This document shows positions 1-7,855 of a DNA stretch of 18,765 nucleotides, one piece after another. The stretch is taken from positions 1 to 18,765 of the forward strand of contig JAUVJB010000028.1 of assembly GCA_030592465.1 (NCBI GenBank), given 5' to 3'. Source of the stretch: Bacteroidota bacterium. Its GTDB lineage: Bacteria; Bacteroidota; Bacteroidia; Bacteroidales; B39-G9. A program made the position numbers and the translations under genes. Numbering within the stretch: the stretch's first letter is position 1; every line of letters starts with the position of its first letter. The notes below the pieces were generated by a model. That model was not told where the DNA came from. It did not search any database and worked only from the letters and a program-made list of their open reading frames with translations.

Positions 1-279
1 TAATTTTAGATTTTTAAACATTAAGTCATTGAAATTCAGTATGCTAAAAACAAATAATCAATAGTAAATCATCAATAAAAAATCGCTGAGGCTTCGGGAT
101 TCCTCCCTCGCAATTACGGCTATTATGATTGACTTTACGGATGGACACTAATTAACCCATTTTATTCATGCAAAAGCAAAGTGAATTATCACAATAAAAC
201 TGACTAATGTATATTCCTCTGCAAAAAATGACTGCGTAAAAGCAGTTCTGTATAAAAATTCAAAAATCAACAACTTTTT
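1..279. other. Gene-free stretch upstream of tRNA-Leu
   Basis: I see no credible coding region on either strand here. The one distinctive piece is at about 84-119, a GC-richer island in AT-rich DNA (GGCTTCGGGATTCCTCCCTC and following bases) that resembles the REP-like intergenic repeats seen in many bacterial genomes. That likeness is from memory and is not tested. The rest is A/T-rich sequence without a recognisable hairpin or promoter until position 280. Confidence 0.35.
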
Positions 280-310
280 TTTGCAAGAGAAAAACAAATA
301 TCTATCTTTG
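280..310 (+). promoter_or_regulatory. Bacteroidota-type promoter of tRNA-Leu
   Basis: TTTG at 280-283 is followed 19 bases later by TATCTTTG at 303-310. This fits the Bacteroidota housekeeping promoter, a -33 TTTG and a -7 TAnnTTTG. Transcription would start near 316-318, a few bases before the tRNA begins at 322. It is the best promoter in the window and supports the phylum assignment. Confidence 0.85.
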
Positions 311-321
311 CACATCAACAA

Positions 322-404
322 GCCCGGATGGCGGAATTGGTAGACGCGCTGGTCTCAAACACCAGTGGGCTTAGCCCATGCCGGTTCGACCCCGGCTCCG
401 GGTA
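322..404 (+). tRNA. tRNA-Leu (anticodon CAA)
   Basis: The acceptor arm GCCCGGA (322-328) pairs with TCCGGGT (397-403), and A404 is the discriminator base. The anticodon stem CTGGT/ACCAG encloses the loop CTCAAAC, which gives anticodon CAA and reads the leucine codon UUG. The long variable arm (GGGCTTAGCCC region) is typical of class II tRNAs such as tRNA-Leu. The T arm contains the usual GGTTCGA core. The 3' CCA is not encoded and must be added after transcription. The gene sits between a strong promoter and a terminator-like hairpin. Confidence 0.97.
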
Positions 405-408
405 CTTT

Positions 409-440
409 TATAAAAACCCCTCAATATGGGGGTTTTTATA
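409..440 (+). terminator. Hairpin terminator after tRNA-Leu
   Basis: AAAAACCCC (412-420) pairs with GGGGTTTTT, and the flanking TATA sequences extend the stem. A short loop (TCAATAT) separates the arms and the 3' arm contributes a T run. The hairpin is symmetrical, so it could work on either strand. It ends only 16 bases before the next start codon. Confidence 0.75.
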
Positions 441-456
441 TTAATTAATTGAAAAA

Positions 457-903
457 ATGTGTAACTCCGAATCACTTCGTCCTTACAAAAATAAGCAAGA
501 ACAATTCGACAGAAGATATCTTGAAATGGCCAAAATTTGGGCACAAAATTCCTATTGCAAACGTCGCAAAGTAGGTGCTCTAATTGTTAAAAACAAAATG
601 ATTATCTCTGACGGATACAATGGAACGCCTCAAGGTTTTGAAAATATTTGTGAAGATGAAAATAAAAAAACAAAAGCATACGTTCTTCATGCTGAGGCAA
701 ATGCCATTACTAAAGTTGCAAAATCAAACAATAGCAGCGATGGTGCAACTCTTTATGTTACAACATCTCCTTGCATTGAATGCTCAAAATTAATTATCCA
801 AGCAGGAATAAAACGTGTTGTTTTTTGTGATAAATATCGCATTACAGAAGGGTTAGACCTGCTTAAACGTGCAAATATTGAAATTATTCACCTTAAAATT
901 TAA
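457..903 (+). CDS. Deoxycytidylate (dCMP) deaminase family protein
   Basis: This is a 148-residue zinc-dependent deaminase, probably converting dCMP to dUMP to supply dTTP synthesis in the cytoplasm. The zinc-site motifs are visible: HAEANAI near residues 78-84, holding the metal-binding His and the catalytic Glu, and PCIEC near 105-109, holding two metal-binding Cys. The YNGTP motif near residue 54 is typical of the dCMP deaminase/ComEB group rather than of cytidine or tRNA adenosine deaminases. The length is normal for the family. The start at 457 follows an A-rich stretch directly after the tRNA terminator, with no obvious promoter of its own. The S41 protease gene starts 12 bases after the stop, so the two are probably cotranscribed. 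The family is clear; dCMP as substrate is inferred from the motifs. Confidence 0.92.
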   Translation: MCNSESLRPYKNKQEQFDRRYLEMAKIWAQNSYCKRRKVGALIVKNKMIISDGYNGTPQGFENICEDENKKTKAYVLHAEANAITKVAKSNNSSDGATLYVTTSPCIECSKLIIQAGIKRVVFCDKYRITEGLDLLKRANIEIIHLKI

Positions 904-915
904 TTTTTAAAATAA

Positions 916-2517
916 ATGAACTACAAAAATAAATTATCTGCAGTAATTATGCCTATTATTATTGTTTTTGCAATAATAACAGGAATGATTATTGAAAAAA
1001 ACATCAATAAATCTGAAATAAATAATTTTGTTGTTTATCCTAAAACAAATAAACTTAACTCTGTTTTAAATTATATTCAAGACGCATATGTTGATTCTGT
1101 CTCAAAAGACGAATTAGTTGAAAAAACAATTCCTGCAGTTTTAAAAAACCTTGACCCCCATTCTGTTTATATTCCTGCCAAAGATTTTAAAGAAGTTAAC
1201 GACCCGCTAGAAGGAAATTTTGATGGTATCGGTGTTCAATTCAACATTCAAAAAGACACCGTAGTTGTAATTAAAACCATTCCGGGCGGACCTTCCGAAT
1301 TAATCGGTCTTAAAGATGGTGATAGAATTGTTAAAGTTAACGATTCTCTTATTGCCGGTGTAAAAATATCGACTACCAATGTTATGAAAAGGCTAAAAGG
1401 TCCAAAAGGCACAAAAGTAAAAGTCGGTATTGCACGAAAAAGCGTTCCTGAACTAATCAATTTTGTAATTACTCGTGATAAAATACCTCTTTACAGTGTT
1501 GACATTTCTTATATGATTAATAAGGAAGTTGGATACATTAAAATAAATAAATTTTCAAAAACTACTCATCACGAATTTTTAGAGAATATTCTTAAACTGA
1601 AAAAACAGGGATTAACAAAATTAATCATTGACCTCAGAGACAATGGTGGTGGTTATATGGATGAAGCAACAGAATTAGCCGATGAATTTTTAAAATCAGG
1701 AGATTTAATTGTTTTTACAAAAGGAAGAAATCAACCACAAAAAAACATTTATGCCACATCAAAAGGAATTTGTCTAAACACAGATGTTGTTGTTTTAATT
1801 AATGAATGGTCGGCTTCGGCAAGTGAAATATTTGCAGGCGCAATTCAAGATAACGACAGAGGCACAGTTGTTGGTCGCCGCTCGTTTGGAAAAGGCTTGG
1901 TTCAAGAACCGATTTTATTTTCCGATGGCTCTTCAATACGATTAACAATTGCACGCTACCACACTCCTACCGGCAGGTGCATTCAAAAACCTTATAAAAA
2001 CAATAATGATTATTATAACGAAATTACTGAACGTTTTATTCACGGTGAATTTACAAAAAAAGACAGCATTCATTTTCCTGATTCTCTTAAATTTTTAACT
2101 CAAAAAGGCAAAATTGTATATGGCGGTGGCGGAATTATGCCTGATGTTTTTGTGCCTGTTGATACTTCCGGATTTTCAAACTATTTCACTAAAATATCTC
2201 AAAAAGGTCTTGAATATCAATTTGCTTTTGATTACACAGATAATAACCGAAAAAAATTAAGTAAATTTAAAAATTATAAAAACTTAGAAGATTATTTAAC
2301 AAAACAATCAATATTAAAAAAATTCATAACTTTTGCTCAACAAAAAGGCGTGAAAGAAAACAAAAAAGACTTAAAGACTTCGGGAGATATTATTGATCTC
2401 CGGATAAAAGCACTTATTGCAAGAAATATTTTAGATAACGACGGATTTTTCCCGATTATCCAAAAAATTGACACAACATTGCAAACAGCTGTTTCAATAT
2501 TATCGAAAAAAAAATAA
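916..2517 (+). CDS. S41 family carboxyl-terminal processing protease
   Basis: This is a 533-residue Ctp/Prc-type serine protease of the cell envelope. A hydrophobic N-terminal segment (about residues 8-26) would act as a signal anchor. A PDZ domain follows (about 95-180, with the GIGVQF and GLKDGDRI motifs). The peptidase S41 domain contains the Ser-Lys dyad: the middle serine of SASASE (S301) and the lysine of FGKG (K326). Their 25-residue spacing equals that of E. coli Prc (S430/K455), so the enzyme should be active. The C-terminal 130 residues or so are a charged, lysine-rich extension common in homologues from this phylum. The family trims or degrades periplasmic proteins from their C termini. 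The gene probably shares a transcript with the dCMP deaminase just upstream. The substrate is unknown. Confidence 0.93.
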   Translation: MNYKNKLSAVIMPIIIVFAIITGMIIEKNINKSEINNFVVYPKTNKLNSVLNYIQDAYVDSVSKDELVEKTIPAVLKNLDPHSVYIPAKDFKEVNDPLEGNFDGIGVQFNIQKDTVVVIKTIPGGPSELIGLKDGDRIVKVNDSLIAGVKISTTNVMKRLKGPKGTKVKVGIARKSVPELINFVITRDKIPLYSVDISYMINKEVGYIKINKFSKTTHHEFLENILKLKKQGLTKLIIDLRDNGGGYMDEATELADEFLKSGDLIVFTKGRNQPQKNIYATSKGICLNTDVVVLINEWSASASEIFAGAIQDNDRGTVVGRRSFGKGLVQEPILFSDGSSIRLTIARYHTPTGRCIQKPYKNNNDYYNEITERFIHGEFTKKDSIHFPDSLKFLTQKGKIVYGGGGIMPDVFVPVDTSGFSNYFTKISQKGLEYQFAFDYTDNNRKKLSKFKNYKNLEDYLTKQSILKKFITFAQQKGVKENKKDLKTSGDIIDLRIKALIARNILDNDGFFPIIQKIDTTLQTAVSILSKKK

Positions 2518-2540
2518 TTTTAAAAAACTATAATTATCAT

Positions 2541-2548
2541 TACTTTTG
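2541..2548 (+). promoter_or_regulatory. -7 element for ahcY
   Basis: TACTTTTG fits TAnnTTTG and lies 32 bases before the ahcY start codon. The -33 region is only a T run (2518-2521, 19 bases upstream) with no clear TTTG. It suggests ahcY is transcribed separately from the protease gene. Confidence 0.6.
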
Positions 2549-2580
2549 CAAACTTTTAATCTTTAACTAAAAATAATAAA

Positions 2581-3999
2581 ATGCCTAACACTATCGTAGA
2601 AACATTGCCATACAAAATAGCAGATATTAATCTTGCTAAATTTGGCAGAAAAGAAATTGAACTTGCCGAAAAAGAAATGCCCGGATTAATGATTCTCCAA
2701 AAAAAATATGGCGACTCAAAACCTTTAAAAGGGTCAAGAATTACCGGCTCTCTTCACATGACTATTCAAACAGCCGTGCTTATTAAAACTTTAATAAAAC
2801 TCGGTGCTGATGTTCGCTGGGCAAGCTGTAATATTTTTTCGACACAAGACCATGCCGCTGCAGCAATTGCCGAGATGGGAGTTCCTGTTTTTGCATGGAA
2901 GGGAGAAAATCTTAAAGATTATTGGTGGTGTACAAAACAAGCATTATCGTTCCCAAATGATAAAGGACCAAATATGATTGTTGACGATGGCGGCGATGCA
3001 ACATTAATGATGCATAAAGGATATGAAGCAGAAAACAATCCTTCAATACTTGACGCAAATGTTGAAGCTGAAGACGAAATTGAACTTTTTGCAAACCTTA
3101 AAGAAACTTTAAAAGAATCTCCAAACAAATGGCACGAAGCAGTTAAAGAAATGAAAGGTGCTTCTGAAGAAACAACAACAGGTGTTCATCGTTTATACCA
3201 AATGATGGAAAATAAAACCCTTTTATTCCCTGCTATTAATGTTAATGATTCTGTTACTAAATCAAAATTTGACAACCTTTACGGATGTAGAGAATCTCTT
3301 GCCGATGGTATAAAACGTGCTACAGATATTATGATTGCCGGTAAAGTTGTTGTTATATGTGGTTATGGTGATGTTGGAAAAGGTTGTGCATTATCAATGA
3401 GAGGACTTGGTGCTCGTGTTATTATTAATGAAATTGATCCTATATGTGCTTTACAAGCTTCAATGGAGGGTTTTGAAATAAAACCGCTTGAAGATTCTCT
3501 CGACGAAGGAAATATTTTTGTAACTGCTACCGGTAGTTGCGAGGTTATCACAGCCGAACAAATGTCGAAAATGAACGACCAGGCTATTGTTTGTAACATT
3601 GGACATTTCGACAATGAGATACAAGTTGCTAAATTAGAAAAAAGAAGCGATGTAAAAAAAGTTAATATTAAACCTCAAGTTGACCAATATTATTTTGACG
3701 ATGGTCATTCAATTATCTTACTTGCCGAAGGCAGATTGGTAAATTTGGGTTGTGCAACAGGCCATCCTTCTTTTGTTATGAGTAATTCATTCTCAAATCA
3801 AACTTTAGCACAAATCGAACTTTGGAAAAACAATTATAAAACAGATGTTTATCGTTTGCCTAAATATCTTGATGAAGAAGTTGCTCGTGTTCATTTAGAA
3901 CATCTTGGGATAAAACTTACAACACTAACCGATAAACAAGCAAAATATCTCGGTATTGATAAAAACGGTCCTTACAAACCTGACCATTATAGATACTAA
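2581..3999 (+). CDS. ahcY: Adenosylhomocysteinase (S-adenosylhomocysteine hydrolase)
   Basis: This 472-residue cytoplasmic enzyme splits S-adenosylhomocysteine into adenosine and homocysteine, clearing the product inhibitor of methyltransferases and feeding the methionine cycle. The N-terminal substrate domain has LHMTIQTAVLI with H59, then WASCNIFSTQDHAAAAI. The NAD-binding domain has the glycine-rich GYGDVGKG at residues 261-268. CNIGHFDNEI follows, and the C terminus ends in the conserved KPDHYRY, which in known structures reaches into the NAD site of the neighbouring subunit. The length matches the longer bacterial form, which has an extra segment of about 40 residues. The gene is flanked by a -7 element and a good terminator, so it is probably monocistronic. 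There are no signs of damage. Confidence 0.98.
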   Translation: MPNTIVETLPYKIADINLAKFGRKEIELAEKEMPGLMILQKKYGDSKPLKGSRITGSLHMTIQTAVLIKTLIKLGADVRWASCNIFSTQDHAAAAIAEMGVPVFAWKGENLKDYWWCTKQALSFPNDKGPNMIVDDGGDATLMMHKGYEAENNPSILDANVEAEDEIELFANLKETLKESPNKWHEAVKEMKGASEETTTGVHRLYQMMENKTLLFPAINVNDSVTKSKFDNLYGCRESLADGIKRATDIMIAGKVVVICGYGDVGKGCALSMRGLGARVIINEIDPICALQASMEGFEIKPLEDSLDEGNIFVTATGSCEVITAEQMSKMNDQAIVCNIGHFDNEIQVAKLEKRSDVKKVNIKPQVDQYYFDDGHSIILLAEGRLVNLGCATGHPSFVMSNSFSNQTLAQIELWKNNYKTDVYRLPKYLDEEVARVHLEHLGIKLTTLTDKQAKYLGIDKNGPYKPDHYRY

Positions 4000-4047
4000 T
4001 CTAATCTGATTAATTATAAAAATTATTCCGGTTAAATTTATTTTAAG

Positions 4048-4084
4048 AAAAAGCTGTTCAAATTACTTTTCGGACAGCTTTTTT
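4048..4084 (+). terminator. Intrinsic terminator of ahcY
   Basis: AAAAAGCTGTTC pairs with GGACAGCTTTTTT (one G-T pair) around a 12-base loop, and the 3' arm runs into six T residues. It lies about 50 bases after the ahcY stop codon. The A-rich 5' side makes it potentially bidirectional. Confidence 0.85.
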
Positions 4085-4115
4085 GTATTATACTACAAAC
4101 GATTTAAATCTTTAC

Positions 4116-4131
4116 TCCGCCAGCTGGCGGA
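4116..4131. repeat. REP-like palindrome, copy 1
   Basis: TCCGCCAGCTGGCGGA is a perfect 16-base palindrome and strikingly GC-rich in this AT-rich spacer. Related 16-mers occur at 8579-8594 and 17896-17911, so it belongs to a small dispersed family. It abuts the interspersed repeat that begins at 4133. Confidence 0.7.
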
Positions 4132-4132
4132 T

Positions 4133-4197
4133 AATTGTTAAATTGTTATGTGTCAATAAATAGAGCATATTTAAAATTAATAAAAACAGCAATATAA
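4133..4197. repeat. Interspersed 65-base intergenic repeat, copy A
   Basis: This segment aligns without gaps to 5521-5585 at 59 of 65 positions. It opens with the 8-base unit AATTGTTA repeated twice. The likeness continues beyond 4197 into CAATTTAGCCAT and an ATCAATAAAT near 4234-4243, which match copy B after an insertion in B. The two copies flank the membrane-protein gene at 4375-5418. Neither contains an open frame that looks coding. Confidence 0.8.
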
Positions 4198-4374
4198 CAA
4201 TTTAGCCATTTTACAAAACTTCAGTTAATAACTATCAATAAATTTCCCCCTGAACTTCTGAACCAACAACCCTTGTGTATTAAAGCAATAAGTATAACAA
4301 AAAATCCGTTTAATAAGCATGATTTTTTGTATCTTTATAAAAAATCAACGATTCAAACGTTTATAACATTTCTA

Positions 4375-5418
4375 ATGCAAAAAAATTCAACAAATCCATT
4401 AAAAGGAATTAAAAAATCAAAAATCATATATCCAATTCTTATTGGTTTGGGTGTTGTTGGGTTTATGCTATATCAAAAATTTGACATCAAATCATTTGAA
4501 GCCGTTAAATTCACATGGGAATCTCTCTTTTGGATTTGTATAGCCTTCTTATTAATGATAACAAGAGATGTCGGTTATATGATAAGATTAAAAATACTAA
4601 CCAACAATAGATTTTCTTGGTTAAAAGCCTTTCATGTAATAATGTTGTGGGAATTTACCTCTGCAATAACCCCATCTGCCATTGGAGGCACAAGTGTTGC
4701 AATACTATTTATTAACAAAGAGGGGTTGAGTGTAGGTAAAAGTGCTGCGGTTGTAATGGCAACTTCATTTTTAGATGAGCTGTATTTTATTATAATGTTT
4801 CCTCTACTGTTTCTTGTTATAAATCCACAAGAATTATTCTCTGTTGGAGGAGACTTTTCTATAAAAAACGCTTTTTTACTTTTTGCTCTGTTTGGTTATG
4901 CCGTAAAATTTATCTACACTGCTTTTTTAAGTTATGGACTGTTTAAAAACCCGAGAGGATTAAAATGGCTGTTACTTTGGTTTTTTAAATTCCCAATAAT
5001 CCGAAGATGGAGATATGGAGCACATAAAGCAGGTACAGATATTATTAAAAGTTCAAAAGAATTAAAAACCAAACCTTTTTCATTTTGGTTAAAAGCATTT
5101 GGAGCAACCTTTGTTTCGTGGACTGCAAGATATTGGGTTGTTAATGTTTTGTTTTTAGCATTTTTTACTGTAAAAGGTCACTTTTTGTTATTTGCCCGAC
5201 AATTAGTAATGTGGATAATGATGCTTGTCAGCCCAACTCCGGGTGGCAGCGGTTTTACCGAATTTGTTTTCTCAAAATACTTAAACGATTTACTTCCATT
5301 TCCTGAAGTAGCGGTTGTTATGGCATTATTATGGAGGTTAATTACATATTATCCTTATCTTATTATTGGTGTATTTCTTGTTCCAAAATGGATAAAAACC
5401 CATTTTGTGGATAACTAA
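4375..5418 (+). CDS. Lysylphosphatidylglycerol synthase TM-domain (UPF0104) membrane protein
   Basis: This is a 347-residue polytopic inner-membrane protein of the family related to the flippase half of MprF. It lacks the soluble aminoacyl-transferase domain of MprF, so it cannot by itself be a lysyl-PG synthase. A role in moving or modifying a lipid is plausible but unproven. Several hydrophobic segments are evident. Family motifs are PSAIGGTSVAILF with a following loop LSVGKSAAVV, SPTPGGSGFTE at residues 286-296, and LLWRLITYYPYLIIG near the C terminus. I chose the ATG at 4375. An in-frame TTG at 4273 would add 34 residues unlike the family, and a -7-like TATCTTTA (4330-4337) lies inside that stretch. 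The gene stands alone between repeat-filled spacers. Confidence 0.88.
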   Translation: MQKNSTNPLKGIKKSKIIYPILIGLGVVGFMLYQKFDIKSFEAVKFTWESLFWICIAFLLMITRDVGYMIRLKILTNNRFSWLKAFHVIMLWEFTSAITPSAIGGTSVAILFINKEGLSVGKSAAVVMATSFLDELYFIIMFPLLFLVINPQELFSVGGDFSIKNAFLLFALFGYAVKFIYTAFLSYGLFKNPRGLKWLLLWFFKFPIIRRWRYGAHKAGTDIIKSSKELKTKPFSFWLKAFGATFVSWTARYWVVNVLFLAFFTVKGHFLLFARQLVMWIMMLVSPTPGGSGFTEFVFSKYLNDLLPFPEVAVVMALLWRLITYYPYLIIGVFLVPKWIKTHFVDN

Positions 5419-5520
5419 AAACTTGAAATTATATTTCTTTTGAGGCTTTTGCCATAAATAATGCTATACAGGAAACTGTTTAAATTGTTACTTTTAGACA
5501 AAATAAATGTTATATTGATA
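5419..5520. other. First part of the 406-base spacer before dxs
   Basis: The whole spacer runs from 5419 to 5824. This first section is A/T-rich, without a clear terminator or gene. The rest holds interspersed repeat copy B with a nested palindromic insertion, and the dxs promoter element. Confidence 0.5.
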
Positions 5521-5585
5521 AATTGTTAAATTGTTATGTGTCAATAAATAGAACACAGTTTCAATTAATAAAAACAACAATATAA
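5521..5585. repeat. Interspersed 65-base intergenic repeat, copy B
   Basis: This is the partner of 4133-4197, with 59 of 65 bases identical in the same orientation. The copy-A sequence after its end (CAATTTAGCCAT) reappears here only at about 5681 (CAATTTAACCAT). Copy B therefore seems to carry an insertion of roughly 95 bases. Its AATAAATAGAAC core is also seen at about 8470-8481. Confidence 0.8.
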
Positions 5586-5653
5586 TCCCGATGGGTCAAC
5601 GATTTTTTTCCGAAGTTTCGGGATTGATTATTTATTCCCGCTCCATTGGGATT
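5584..5653. repeat. Small element with terminal inverted repeats nested in copy B
   Basis: The left end AATCCCGATGGG is matched in inverse orientation by CTCCATTGGGATT at 5641-5653 (about 10 of 12 bases). Inside, AATCCCGA (5584-5591) also pairs with TCGGGATT (5618-5625), and CCGAAGTTTCGG forms a small hairpin. With no coding capacity it resembles a miniature palindromic element. Its boundaries and any target duplication are uncertain. Confidence 0.45.
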
Positions 5654-5792
5654 AAATTGTTAAATTGTTGTTAGAAAGCAATTTAACCATGTAACAATTT
5701 AACAATATTCATCAATAAATGAAAATATTACTTATGATTCTAATTAATCCCAAATACTGGGACAGATTTAGTAAGGTCTGATAAATATTTGT

Positions 5793-5800
5793 TATTTTTG
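5793..5800 (+). promoter_or_regulatory. -7 element for dxs
   Basis: TATTTTTG fits TAnnTTTG and lies 24 bases before the ATG at 5825, giving a short leader. The -33 region has only TTTA at 5767-5770. The site overlaps the sequence that would be coding if the upstream TTG at 5789 were the start, which argues for the ATG. Confidence 0.55.
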
Positions 5801-5824
5801 TATTTATTTTTTCTTATAAAAATA

Positions 5825-7726
5825 ATGGCAGAAGATATCGAAAAACTTTTAGATAAAATTATTTATCCTTCGGACTTAAAAAAACTATGTGAATTTGACT
5901 TAATTCAAGTTAGTAAAGAATTACGCGAATTTATTATTGATGCTGTTTCAACAAATCCCGGACATTTTGGTGCCAGTTTGGGAGCTGTAGAAATCGCCGT
6001 TGCTTTGCATTATGTTTTTAATACCCCTTATGATCAAATTGTTTGGGATGTGGGACATCAGGCTTATGCCCACAAAATTCTCACAGGAAGAAAAAATGTT
6101 TTTCACACAAATAGAAAATATAAGGGAATAAGTGGTTTCCCTAAACGTTCGGAAAGTGAATATGATGCTTTTGGTGTAGGACACTCATCAACTTCAATAT
6201 CAGCTGCATTGGGAATAGCAGCTGCCTCATCGTTAAAAAATGAAAAAGACAGACATGTAATTGCTGTTATTGGTGATGGAGCATTAACAGGCGGGGAATC
6301 CTTTGAAGGATTAAACAATGCAGGAACTTTAAATACAAATATTCTTGTTATCTTAAACGATAACAACATGGCTATTGACCCAAATGTTGGTGGGTTTAAC
6401 GAATATCTTATCGATATTGCAACATCGCGCATGTATAATAAACTTAAAGACGATGTTTGGAATGTTCTCGGCAAACTTAAAAAATTCGGACCTAATGCTC
6501 AGGGATTTGTACAAAAAATCGATAATGGAATAAAAACTATTTTATTTAAACAAAGCAACTTGTTTGAATCCATTGGTTTTAGATATTTTGGACCTGTTGA
6601 TGGACATGATGTAGTACATCTGACAAAATTATTAAACGACCTAAAAGACATACCCGGACCCAAATTATTACATTGCTTAACTACTAAAGGAAAGGGTTTT
6701 AAACAAGCAGAACTGCATCAAACAGAATGGCATGCACCCGGACTTTTTAACAAAGAAACAGGCGAAAAAATAGATATTAAATCAGACAAACCAACACCAC
6801 CTCGTTACCAATATGTTTTTGGAAATACAATTGTTGAATTAGCAGAAAAAAATCCCAAAATAGTTGGTATTACTCCTGCTATGCCTACAGGTTGTTCTCT
6901 TAATATTATGATGAAAAAAATGCCGGATAGAGCTTTCGATGTTGGTATTGCCGAACAACACGCAGTAACTTTTTCTGCAGGTTTAGCAACTCAAGGCTTA
7001 ATACCTTTTTGTAACATCTATTCTACATTTATGCAACGCAGTTACGACCAGGTTATCCACGACGTAGCTCTTCAAAAACTGAATGTGGTTTTTTGTCTTG
7101 ACCGTGGCGGTCTCGTTGGCGACGATGGTGCTACTCATCATGGTGCTTTTGACCTCGCATACATGCGATGCATTCCAAACATGACTGTTGCTGCTCCTAT
7201 GAACGAAATTGAACTTCGTAATATGATGTTCACTGCTCAGCAAGACAATATGGGTCCTTTTGTTATTCGCTATCCCCGTGGCAAAGGTGTTACCATTGAC
7301 TGGCAAAAACCAATGAAAGCCATTGCTGTTGGAACAGGAAGGCTTATTCATAAAGGTGATGATGTTGCTGTATTAACAATTGGCCATGTTGGTAACTTTG
7401 TTGCTGACATTACTAAAAAACTCACTAACGAAAATATTAACATCGCTCATTACGACATGCGTTTTGTTAAACCTATTGATAACGATATTTTACATCATGT
7501 CTTTCAAAATTTCAAGTATATTGTTACTATTGAAGACGGAACTGTTGTTGGTGGATTTGGCAGTGCTGTTGTTGAATTTATGAATGAAAATAACTACTCG
7601 GCTAAAATCAAAAAATTAGGTGTCCCTGATAGATTTATTGAACAAGGTTCACAAAAAGAATTATATAAAGAATGTGGTTATGATGCAAAAAATATTTATA
7701 AAACAATTAAAGATTTTAAATTTTAG
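5825..7726 (+). CDS. dxs: 1-Deoxy-D-xylulose-5-phosphate synthase
   Basis: This is a 633-residue thiamine-diphosphate enzyme that joins pyruvate and glyceraldehyde 3-phosphate, the first step of the MEP isoprenoid pathway and also a source for thiamine and pyridoxal synthesis. The N-terminal domain shows WDVGHQAYAHKIL (H78), and the ThDP/Mg motif GDGALTGGESFEGLNNAG begins at G150 and ends in LNDNNMAID. The pyrimidine-binding domain has DVGIAEQHAV with the catalytic glutamate E377, then GLVGDDGATHHG. A transketolase C-terminal domain closes the protein. The length is typical and all key residues are present. The frame extends 12 codons upstream to a TTG, but that stretch contains a promoter element and is hydrophobic and atypical, so ATG 5825 is preferred. 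The stop is TAG. Confidence 0.97.
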   Translation: MAEDIEKLLDKIIYPSDLKKLCEFDLIQVSKELREFIIDAVSTNPGHFGASLGAVEIAVALHYVFNTPYDQIVWDVGHQAYAHKILTGRKNVFHTNRKYKGISGFPKRSESEYDAFGVGHSSTSISAALGIAAASSLKNEKDRHVIAVIGDGALTGGESFEGLNNAGTLNTNILVILNDNNMAIDPNVGGFNEYLIDIATSRMYNKLKDDVWNVLGKLKKFGPNAQGFVQKIDNGIKTILFKQSNLFESIGFRYFGPVDGHDVVHLTKLLNDLKDIPGPKLLHCLTTKGKGFKQAELHQTEWHAPGLFNKETGEKIDIKSDKPTPPRYQYVFGNTIVELAEKNPKIVGITPAMPTGCSLNIMMKKMPDRAFDVGIAEQHAVTFSAGLATQGLIPFCNIYSTFMQRSYDQVIHDVALQKLNVVFCLDRGGLVGDDGATHHGAFDLAYMRCIPNMTVAAPMNEIELRNMMFTAQQDNMGPFVIRYPRGKGVTIDWQKPMKAIAVGTGRLIHKGDDVAVLTIGHVGNFVADITKKLTNENINIAHYDMRFVKPIDNDILHHVFQNFKYIVTIEDGTVVGGFGSAVVEFMNENNYSAKIKKLGVPDRFIEQGSQKELYKECGYDAKNIYKTIKDFKF

Positions 7727-7855
7727 ATTTTGGATTTTGGATTTTTTTTTAATCAACAAATTGTTACTTGATACTTTTATTTTGTTAAAATATAAACATA
7801 TAAAATAACTATCAGCATTACTACTCTTACTATCAATAAACTATAAAGTCTCAAA

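Noticed and set aside
4273..4374. TTG at 4273 as the start of the flippase-like gene
   Set aside because: The 34 extra residues do not resemble the family, and the region looks like a leader with a promoter-like box. ATG 4375 is preferred.
4116..5720. Possible CRISPR array from the repeated AATTGTTA units and spacers
   Set aside because: The repeats are too few, irregularly spaced and diverged, and there are no cas genes. They are interspersed intergenic repeats.
5789..5824. TTG at 5789 as the start of dxs
   Set aside because: The added 12 residues are hydrophobic and unlike the family, and the stretch contains the -7 element TATTTTTG. ATG 5825 gives the usual N terminus.
6103..6474. Minus-strand open frame of 123 codons inside dxs
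   Set aside because: It is a shadow of a well-conserved gene, with no family likeness or promoter. The same applies to the other antisense frames within dxs, ahcY, the protease gene, rnr and the B12 genes.
7620..7808. Plus-strand open frame overlapping the end of dxs
   Set aside because: It is out of frame with dxs over conserved codons, and its tail is low-complexity T-rich sequence (GATTTTG repeats at 7724-7750). It does not look like a real protein.
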